A stretch of DNA of 5,859 bases, from positions 1 through 5,859 of the forward strand of contig JAFGFR010000049.1 of assembly GCA_016930955.1 (NCBI GenBank). Reading direction: 5' to 3'. This stretch comes from Victivallales bacterium (GTDB lineage Bacteria > Verrucomicrobiota > Lentisphaeria > Victivallales > JAADHT01). The notes under the pieces were generated by a model, which worked only from the letters and a program-made list of their open reading frames with translations, was not told the origin of the DNA and searched no databases. The translations under genes were made by a program, and so were the position numbers. Shown piece after piece: positions 1 through 4,881 of the stretch. Position 1 is the stretch's first letter, and each line of letters opens with the position of its first letter.

Positions 1-177
1 CATCGGCGTGGCCTCGCATCCAAAATAGCAGGCCGCGCGGCCACGGGTAGTTTTGAAATTGGCTCAGAAGAATGAAGGGATTTCAATGTGTCTGTTTCGG
101 ATAACGAGAGCGGCGACGAGAACGGATTACGAGTAAATTCGAATCGTCAACCGCTATCGTCCACCGATTGTTTCGCA
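1..177. other. Non-coding left flank with GC-rich hairpin
   Basis: I find no supportable gene in this stretch. CGTGGCC (7-13) is the inverse complement of GGCCACG (39-45), giving a possible 7-bp stem. Within it GGCCGCGCGGCC (31-42) is a perfect palindrome that could form a competing 4-bp hairpin. A plus-strand frame is open from the edge to a TGA at 73-75, but 24 codons is too short to call a gene end. In Firmicutes clpC follows mcsB; here nothing before the edge resembles it. Confidence 0.4.
98..135. repeat. Three degenerate 12-13-bp direct repeats
   Basis: Three adjacent units are visible: CGGATAACGAGAG (98-110), CGGCGACGAGAA (111-122) and CGGATTACGAGTA (123-135). They share the frame CGG..(A/G)ACGAG or close variants. 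The tract lies in non-coding DNA downstream of mcsB. Its function is unknown, and degenerate similarity over so few units could be partly chance. Confidence 0.5.
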
Positions 178-215
178 ACCGTGAACCGTGAACCGTGAAT
201 CGTGAACCGTGAACC
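178..215 (-). repeat. Heptamer tandem array, ACCGTGA units
   Basis: Five consecutive 7-bp units run from 178 to 212 (ACCGTGA, one variant ATCGTGA at 199-205), followed by ACC that closes onto the next array. On the minus strand, the sense of the mcsB transcript, it reads as repeated GGTTCAC. It lies 26 nt beyond the mcsB stop codon. It is non-coding and shares 35 of 37 positions with the inverted copy at 4636-4672 when 186-222 is compared. Confidence 0.9.
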
Positions 216-244
216 GGTTTCAGGTTTTAGGTTTCAGGTTTCAG
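216..244 (-). repeat. Heptamer tandem array, GGTTTCA units, containing the mcsB stop
   Basis: Four consecutive 7-bp units run from 216 to 243 (GGTTTCA, with GGTTTTA at 223-229), plus a trailing G. On the minus strand the units read TGAAACC, and the unit at 237-243 supplies the TGA stop of mcsB. The array abuts the ACCGTGA array at a perfect AACCGGTT palindrome (212-219). The two arrays have the same period and partly complementary units. Confidence 0.9.
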
Positions 245-1311
245 CCATTGTTTTTTTGCAGTGCATCCCTGATGAAAGTCGCCCTGATTCTGTCACGTCC
301 TTCGGACTCGGTGTTTTTCCCTGCGTATTTCTGTAGGTGTGCGGGCTGGACGCATATGAAGAGCTCGTTTACGGTATGCATATCCACCGAACGAATGATG
401 CCGAGGTCAATTCCCAATCTGAGCATCGAGAGGGAGTTCAATGCCTCTTTGGTTGAGATGATATATGAGTATTTGAGTATTCCGTAGCTTCTTCCGATAT
501 GGTCGAGCAGCATGTCGCGTTGTTTCTCGAGCAGCTTGATCCTGACGTTCTTCTCGTGCTTGACGATCTGTGATATGACTCCAGAGAGGCGTGTGACGAT
601 GTCTTCCTCGGTCTCGCCGAGTGTGCTTTGGTTCGATACCTGGAAGAGGTTGCCGAGGTTGTCGGTACCCTCTCCGAATATACCTCTGACGGCCAGGCCG
701 AGTTTGGATATGGCCTGTATGAGCTGGTTTGTCTGGTTTGAGAGCACCAGCCCGGGGAGGTGCAGCATCACGGAGGCTCTCATGCCTGTGCCGACGTTTG
801 TTGGGCATGATGTCAGGAAGCCGAGGGTTTGATCGAACTCGAATGGCAGCTCATTGGACAAAGCGGTCTCGAGACTGTTGATTTCCTCCCAGACCTCGGG
901 TATCTGCAGCCCCGGTCGGATGACCTGCAGCCTGATGTGATCCTCCTCGTTGATCATGACCGCGATGTTCTCGAGATCGCTCATGACCAGAGATGAGTTT
1001 TGTCTGCGGGCGCAGAACTCCTGGCTGATCAGGCGCCTCTCGAGCAGAACCTGTGCATCCACCGGGCCGATCTCGCCCATATCTATGCTCATTTGTTTCT
1101 TGATCACGGGCATTTTATCGAGGGCGAATGTGGCAGCCACGACGACCTTGTTGAGGTTCTCGCTGTCGGCACACGGCGGGAATGGGGTGTCCTTGAGGTT
1201 CCTTGCGATACGTATCCTCGTGCTGATCGCGATGTCGTCTTTCGGTCCGCTGTCTACGAGCCAGCTCACCCTCTTGCCGGTCAGTTTCCCTATATAGTCA
1301 ATGCTGTTCAT
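241..1311 (-). CDS. mcsB: McsB, protein-arginine kinase (phosphagen-kinase fold)
   Basis: This gene encodes an ATP-dependent kinase that phosphorylates arginine side chains in proteins; in Bacillus the mark sends clients to the ClpC-ClpP protease. The 356-residue length matches the family. Visible hallmarks are STRIRIARN at residues 30-38 (nucleotide-binding arginines), NEEDHIR at 121-127, LTSCPTNVGTGMRAS at 166-180 with Cys169 in the conserved loop, and FGEGT at 212-216 with Glu214. An RDxxRA motif (residues 339-344) matches the allosteric phospho-arginine pocket described in Bacillus McsB. The start is an ATG that overlaps the mcsA stop (ATGA), with a GAGGGG about 11 nt upstream, suggesting translational coupling. 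The protein ends with a short tail (LQKNNG), and its stop codon lies in the terminal unit of a heptamer repeat array. No clpC follows within the window. The family assignment is secure; the client pathway in this organism is inferred. Confidence 0.97.
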   Translation of the reverse strand: MNSIDYIGKLTGKRVSWLVDSGPKDDIAISTRIRIARNLKDTPFPPCADSENLNKVVVAATFALDKMPVIKKQMSIDMGEIGPVDAQVLLERRLISQEFCARRQNSSLVMSDLENIAVMINEEDHIRLQVIRPGLQIPEVWEEINSLETALSNELPFEFDQTLGFLTSCPTNVGTGMRASVMLHLPGLVLSNQTNQLIQAISKLGLAVRGIFGEGTDNLGNLFQVSNQSTLGETEEDIVTRLSGVISQIVKHEKNVRIKLLEKQRDMLLDHIGRSYGILKYSYIISTKEALNSLSMLRLGIDLGIIRSVDMHTVNELFICVQPAHLQKYAGKNTESEGRDRIRATFIRDALQKNNG

Positions 1312-1877
1312 TTCTTTTTGTTCCCCTCGGCGAGGCTTTTTTTGAGATTTTTTATCTCGTCCCTGACCTTCGCGGCCTCCTCGTACTCCTCATGCTTGAC
1401 ATGCTTCTCAAGTTTTTTCTGGAGGTCGAGCAGTTTCAGCGTTGCCTTGACATTGGTGTCTTTTGCCGATCCAGGACGCTTGCCGATGTGCATAGTGCCC
1501 TTGTGCATGTTTTTGATGGCGATTGCCAGTACCGGTTCGAACACCTTGTAGCATTTTGCGCATCCGAGCCTTCCGGTCTCGCGGAACCTGACGGAGTTCC
1601 ATCCGCAGCGCTTACATGTCACTATAGGGTGCTTGAGCTCCGGAGAGGGCGGTGAAGCATGAAGCTGCTGGGGTGCTTGCTGCTTTCCCGAGCTGCTCAT
1701 CACATGCGACGAGAGGTTGTAGAGTATCTCGGCGAGGTTGAATCCTTTGAAATCTGCCTCGAGCAGCTCCTTCTTGGCCGCGCACTCGGGGCAGATGTTC
1801 AGGTGTTTCTTGACACCATTCATTATCTCCTGGATATGTATTGTCGCGTCGTTTTTGTTGCAGATCTCGCATTTCAT
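1308..1877 (-). CDS. mcsA: McsA, zinc-finger/UVR-motif activator of McsB
   Basis: This gene encodes the small adaptor that binds and activates McsB. In the 189-residue protein, an N-terminal CxxC pair (Cys3/Cys6 with Cys29/Cys32) and a second one (Cys88/Cys91 with Cys106/Cys109) form two likely four-cysteine zinc sites. They are separated by a polar linker rich in Ser, Gln and Pro at about 60-85. The motif HIGKRP follows at 130-135, and a UVR-type helical hairpin (about 150-182, with EEYEEAAKVRDEI at its core) resembles the UvrB/UvrC interaction motif. The last residues are lysine-rich. The ATG start has only a weak purine-rich leader (AAAGAG, about 11 nt away), so it may rely on read-through translation from the ABC gene 40 nt upstream. 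No ctsR gene precedes it, unlike the Firmicutes operon. Size, both zinc sites and the pairing with mcsB make the call firm. Confidence 0.95.
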   Translation of the reverse strand: MKCEICNKNDATIHIQEIMNGVKKHLNICPECAAKKELLEADFKGFNLAEILYNLSSHVMSSSGKQQAPQQLHASPPSPELKHPIVTCKRCGWNSVRFRETGRLGCAKCYKVFEPVLAIAIKNMHKGTMHIGKRPGSAKDTNVKATLKLLDLQKKLEKHVKHEEYEEAAKVRDEIKNLKKSLAEGNKKK

Positions 1878-1917
1878 ATCATAGTTTTCTCTTTTTTCTG
1901 TGTTTATACCGGGATTT

Positions 1918-2598
1918 TCAGGTCAGGATCTTCCCGTCTTTGAGGACGACCTTTCTGTCGGCGTATTCCGCGACATCATGGTCGTGGGTTATCATTATTA
2001 TGGTCCGTCTATCTGAACTATTATGCAGTTCCTTGAATATTTCAAGTATTTCCTTCCCCGTGGCGGTATCGAGGTTGCCTGTTGGCTCGTCTGCGAGGAG
2101 GAGGTCAGGGGAGTTGACCAGTGCTCTGGCGATGGCGGCTCTCTGCTGTTCGCCGCCGGAGAGTTCGGCAGGCTTGTGGTCGAGACGGTGCGAAAGGCCG
2201 ACCCTCTCTAAAAGCCTCTCCCCCCTGGCATCCTTGAGCTTGAAGCCCTCCCGGAGCATTGCGGGGAGTTTTACATTCTCGATCATCGAGAGCTCTGGCA
2301 GCATATGGTAGGCCTGGAAGACGAACCCGATCCTGTCCCTGCGGAATACGGCCTTCTGGGCGCTTCTCATCGTTGAGTATGATGTCCCGTCGCAGGTTAC
2401 CGAGCCTTTGTCAGCTGTCTCGAGCGTGCCGAGGATGTTCAGCAATGTGGTTTTCCCGCTGCCCGAGGCTCCCAGCACGGCCACCCACTCGTTCTTGTGG
2501 ATTTCCATATCCACGCCCCTCAGTACATCAACCTTGTTTCTGCCCAAAGCGTATGACTTGTGGACATCTACGGCCTTCAGGAAGATTTCGGATTGCAT
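1918..2598 (-). CDS. ABC transporter ATP-binding protein, LolD/MacB/FtsE-like
   Basis: This is a complete 226-residue nucleotide-binding subunit. Walker A is GASGSGKT (43-50), the Q-loop glutamine is Gln95, the signature is LSGGEQQR (146-153), Walker B is LLLADE (166-171), the D-loop is NLD (175-177) and the H-loop is His205. The spacing and the ADEPTGNLD context are typical of the MacB/LolD/FtsE group (mechanotransmission-type ABC systems), which extract lipoproteins, drive efflux or regulate cell-wall hydrolysis with a four-helix permease. No permease gene is present in the window: the next gene downstream is mcsA and the previous one encodes a proline-rich protein. It therefore either partners with a permease encoded elsewhere or acts outside transport. 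The ATG start is 25 nt after the upstream stop, with a purine-rich but weak leader (AGAAGAG). The ATPase call is certain; the choice among LolD, MacB and FtsE is not. Confidence 0.93.
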   Translation of the reverse strand: MQSEIFLKAVDVHKSYALGRNKVDVLRGVDMEIHKNEWVAVLGASGSGKTTLLNILGTLETADKGSVTCDGTSYSTMRSAQKAVFRRDRIGFVFQAYHMLPELSMIENVKLPAMLREGFKLKDARGERLLERVGLSHRLDHKPAELSGGEQQRAAIARALVNSPDLLLADEPTGNLDTATGKEILEIFKELHNSSDRRTIIMITHDHDVAEYADRKVVLKDGKILT

Positions 2599-2623
2599 TT
2601 GGAGTCTCTTCTCTGAAGGCGGG

Positions 2624-3601
2624 TCAAGGTCCGGTGTACTTGACGGCGTAAGAGAGGCCGATATGGCTTCCGCAGAGGTCGAGCAGAGGGGAAGTCAGGG
2701 ACGACTGCTCCTTCTTCCCGTTCGATGCCACGAAGAGGAATCCGTGTATGAAGTTGCCGTCTCTAAGCGGGACATATCCTATGCAGTCGAGTCCTTCCTC
2801 CACGATCCAATATGAGGAATATGAATTTTTGTCGGCGGCGACGGCCATGAGCTTTTTCCAGTCTATGCCCGTATCTGGGTTGTAGGTGTCAAACCAGATA
2901 TCGAGGACCTCCTTTCCTGGCCTGTGTTTGAACCCGCGGCTCAGTGCGCATTTGCTTGGGCCGAGTTCCCTTAGAGCCGGCAGTACCATGCAAACGACAT
3001 CGAGGTTGAGGGATCTGACGAGCAGGTGAACAACGTCGATTACTGATTCCGGTGTCCATTCCGGGTTGAGCAATGAGTCTGCGACTTCGAGGAGGTTGGT
3101 GACCTGCTCGGTCATTTCGTCCACCTTCATCTCGATCATCTTCTCGAGTGACACGGTGCCTTGTTGTTGGGCGGCAGGCCTCGCTTGCGGCACGTTTCCA
3201 GAGAGCGTTTTGACCTGTACGGAGCCTGGGGCGCGGGGCGGCGGTGGCTGAACAGATCTTGGAGCCTGTGACGACGCGAGCCCCTGGTTTTGTACCGGAA
3301 TCCCGTGAGCCTTTGGAAGTTTCGACACTGTGGGCACACGGGCTGCGAGTGGAGGAGTCGTTGCGGGAGGAGGAGGTGGTGGAGGAGGAGGAGGTGGTGG
3401 TGGTGGTGTCTGTGCGGGTTTGCGAGCCTGTTCAATCTGCGACTGTGAAGGCAGGGGATGGACAGTGCCGGTGGAGCCTGATCGAGGCTTGTGCGGGAGA
3501 GCGACATTCAGTTTTGCTGAACCGCTTGCGGAGTTGTTTTTCTCTTGGGGCCTGATGCCCTTCATTGACTTGAACTTCGTTATTTTTTTGTTGGCTACCA
3601 T
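2624..3601 (-). CDS. Proline-rich basic protein with GAF-like C-terminal domain, function unknown
   Basis: I do not recognise this as a named gene. The 325-residue product has two halves. Residues 1-149 look disordered: Pro/Gln/Ala/Ser-rich, strongly basic, with only two acidic residues (Glu20, Glu57) against about 19 Lys/Arg, a run of 14 prolines at 66-79 and a second PPPP at 119-122. Residues 150-178 form a likely helix or coiled coil (SLEKMIEMKVDEM onward). Residues 180-322 have a GAF-like pattern: helix PESVIDVVHLL, a strand at VVCMVLPA, then IGYVPLRDGNFIHGFLFV (274-291) and a final helix ending LSYAVK. There is no signal peptide or membrane segment, so it is probably cytosolic. Co-transcription with the ABC ATPase (25 nt away) and mcsAB suggests a regulatory or scaffold role, but that is inference. 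The ATG has no clear Shine-Dalgarno. The GAF assignment rests on pattern only. Confidence 0.85.
   Translation of the reverse strand: MVANKKITKFKSMKGIRPQEKNNSASGSAKLNVALPHKPRSGSTGTVHPLPSQSQIEQARKPAQTPPPPPPPPPPPPPPATTPPLAARVPTVSKLPKAHGIPVQNQGLASSQAPRSVQPPPPRAPGSVQVKTLSGNVPQARPAAQQQGTVSLEKMIEMKVDEMTEQVTNLLEVADSLLNPEWTPESVIDVVHLLVRSLNLDVVCMVLPALRELGPSKCALSRGFKHRPGKEVLDIWFDTYNPDTGIDWKKLMAVAADKNSYSSYWIVEEGLDCIGYVPLRDGNFIHGFLFVASNGKKEQSSLTSPLLDLCGSHIGLSYAVKYTGP
3365..3406 (-). repeat. Triplet-repeat tract encoding 14 consecutive prolines
   Basis: Fourteen in-frame proline codons (CCA, CCT and one CCC) lie in the proline-rich gene. The plus strand, which is the template strand for this gene, is a run of closely spaced GG pairs separated by single A or T bases, so two-layer G-quadruplex formation is possible. 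A run this long is expected to stall ribosomes without EF-P. The triplet array is also prone to length change. Confidence 0.9.
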
Positions 3602-3622
3602 AGTATTCAGCCGGGTTTAAAT

Positions 3623-3652
3623 GTTAAAACCAATCATCCAGTCCACTGCCAA
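3623..3652 (-). promoter_or_regulatory. Weak candidate promoter before the proline-rich gene
   Basis: In the 65-nt gap after nadA, the minus strand has TTGGCA (3652-3647), close to a -35 box. About 18 nt later comes TTTAAC (3628-3623), a poor -10 match. This would start a transcript only about 15 nt before the ATG, consistent with the lack of a Shine-Dalgarno. The match is weak, and simple read-through from nadA is equally likely. Confidence 0.2.
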
Positions 3653-3666
3653 TCTAGCACAATATT

Positions 3667-4596
3667 TCAGGATTGCAAGCCCTGGAGCATTTTTGTTATG
3701 GGTTTTGCTGCTGCGACACGTATTTCCTCGGGTATCTCGATGTTGTGGGTCATTGTCTCGAGGGAATGGAGTACGGTCTCGAGGCGGTGCATCTTCATGT
3801 TAGGGCATACGGCCTGCTCTGACACTGGTATGAACTGCTTGTCGGGGCTCTCCTTGGAGAGTCTATATATCATCCCGACTTCGGTGGCGACGATGATTTG
3901 TCTTGCGTCGGTTAGCCTGGCGAATTTCAGCATTCCTCCGGTGCTGAGCGCTTCATCCGCGAGGTTGATCACGTCGGGTCTCGACTCCGGATGCACGATT
4001 ACTTTGGCATCGGGGAACTCGGCAATGCGCCGTTTGAGGTCCTCTGCCCTGATCCGCATGTGAGTTGGGCAGAACCCCTGCCACAGGATCATATCTCGGC
4101 CTGTGACCTTTTGGACGTATGAGCCGAGGTTCATGTCGGGGACAAAGATGATTTTCCCGTCTTTTGGCAATGATGCCACGATCTCGGCGGCGTTGGCGGA
4201 GGTGACGCAGATGTCGCTTAGCGCCTTGACTTCGGCAGAGCTATTGATGTATGTGACGACAATGGCGCCGGGGTGTTTTTTCTTGAACCGTTCGAGGTCG
4301 GGAGCTTCGGCCATGTCGGCCATCGGGCATCCCGACTCGAGCGAAGGCAGCAGGACGGTCTTGTCTGGCGACAGGATATAGGCTGTCTCGGCCATGAACC
4401 TCACACCGCAGAACACGATCACGTCGGCTGTGGTCCTGGCGGCCTTGATGCTTAGTTCGAGGGAGTCGCCCACGAAATCGGCGATGTCCTGAACCTCGGC
4501 GAGCTGGTAGTTGTGTGTTAGTATGACCGCATTCTTTTCCGAGCGCAGCTCGTTGATCCTCGCGACCATCCCGTCGCTGTCTAAAAATGTTCTCAT
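3667..4596 (-). CDS. nadA: Quinolinate synthase NadA
   Basis: This gene encodes the [4Fe-4S] enzyme that condenses iminoaspartate with dihydroxyacetone phosphate to quinolinate, the committed precursor of NAD. The 309-residue length is normal for the compact form of the family. The three cluster cysteines are visible at expected spacing: Cys63 in FCGVRFMAE, Cys176 in GFCPTH and Cys264 in AVCPNMK. Other conserved elements are THNYQ (27-31), DSLELS (44-49), TYINSS (115-120), VPDMNLG (152-158) and VHPESRP (201-207). The ATG is set by a strong AAGGAG 6 nt upstream. No nadB or nadC gene is adjacent, so the iminoaspartate source must be encoded elsewhere or be an aspartate dehydrogenase. It is the first gene after the repeat-rich gap and probably leads the downstream cluster. 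I found no recognisable NAD riboswitch in the leader. Confidence 0.97.
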   Translation of the reverse strand: MRTFLDSDGMVARINELRSEKNAVILTHNYQLAEVQDIADFVGDSLELSIKAARTTADVIVFCGVRFMAETAYILSPDKTVLLPSLESGCPMADMAEAPDLERFKKKHPGAIVVTYINSSAEVKALSDICVTSANAAEIVASLPKDGKIIFVPDMNLGSYVQKVTGRDMILWQGFCPTHMRIRAEDLKRRIAEFPDAKVIVHPESRPDVINLADEALSTGGMLKFARLTDARQIIVATEVGMIYRLSKESPDKQFIPVSEQAVCPNMKMHRLETVLHSLETMTHNIEIPEEIRVAAAKPITKMLQGLQS

Positions 4597-4602
4597 GGTT
4601 CT

Positions 4603-4608
4603 CTCCTT
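4603..4608 (-). promoter_or_regulatory. Ribosome binding site of nadA
   Basis: AAGGAG on the minus strand, 6 nt before the nadA ATG, is the clearest Shine-Dalgarno in the window and fixes that start. The contrast with the weak or absent sites before mcsA and the proline-rich gene suggests those genes depend on coupling or have leaderless-like initiation. Confidence 0.75.
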
Positions 4609-4635
4609 ATCCTTGACATAGATATCTCCGCCACT

Positions 4636-4672
4636 TGAAACCGGTTCACGGTTCGCGGTTCACGGTTCACGG
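4636..4672 (+). repeat. Second, inverted copy of the heptamer repeat
   Basis: One TGAAACC unit (4636-4642) is followed by four GGTTCAC-type units to 4670, with GGTTCGC at 4650-4656. Compared with the reverse complement of 186-222 it matches at 35 of 37 positions, including the same TGAAACC/GGTTCAC junction. The two loci therefore belong to one dispersed family and sit in inverted orientation. This copy lies 40 nt upstream of the nadA start codon, in the probable leader. Confidence 0.9.
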
Positions 4673-4881
4673 CTTCGCCAAGGCTTCCGTCTTCGCCTTA
4701 AGGCTACGCCGTGACAAGACGCCGCGGCAGGCACGGTTTGCGCCGTCGGGCTTTCGCATCTTGCTTCGCTGGTCGTTGGTTTATGTTTTCCCTGAACCAT
4801 AGATACTGCCCATACCATTTGGCCATGGCGGGACGACATGGCCCCACACCTGACACTTGCCAGCCGTGGTGTCTTTCCCGA
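4671..4881. other. Structured repeat-rich intergenic region between nrnA and nadA
   Basis: No convincing gene lies here. Directly abutting the heptamer array are degenerate copies of GGCTTCGCC (4671-4679, 4682-4690, 4702-4710, with a partial one at 4690-4697). Perfect palindromes occur at 4695-4704 (GCCTTAAGGC) and 4721-4728 (GCCGCGGC). An inverted repeat, GGCCATG at 4821-4827 and CATGGCC at 4837-4843, could form a 7-bp stem with a 9-nt loop just after nrnA. It has no following T-run, so I do not call it a terminator. A 64-codon minus-strand frame crosses the region but resembles no family I know and has no supporting signal. The composition suggests a small non-autonomous repeat element. Confidence 0.5.

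Noticed and set aside
1..75. Plus-strand open frame from the left edge to a TGA, as the tail of a convergent gene
   Set aside because: Twenty-four open codons are likely by chance, and the residues match no protein end I recognise.
216..244. Telomere-like repeat, since GGTTTCA/GGTTTTA resembles telomeric heptamers
   Set aside because: There are only four units in an internal bacterial operon flank, and the related copy at 4636 contains just one such unit.
178..244. Intrinsic terminator for mcsB
   Set aside because: The fold is long but regularly mismatched, has no natural loop and no U-tract follows on the minus strand.
178..244. CRISPR array
   Set aside because: The units are directly adjacent 7-mers with no spacers, and no cas genes are present.
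3330..3620. Plus-strand frame with a polyglycine run opposite the proline-rich gene
   Set aside because: It is the antisense shadow of the proline codons and lacks other coding signals.
4597..4672. NAD-responsive riboswitch upstream of nadA
   Set aside because: The short leader shows no paired conserved hairpins of the kind known for nadA-associated riboswitches, and the heptamer repeat occupies most of it.
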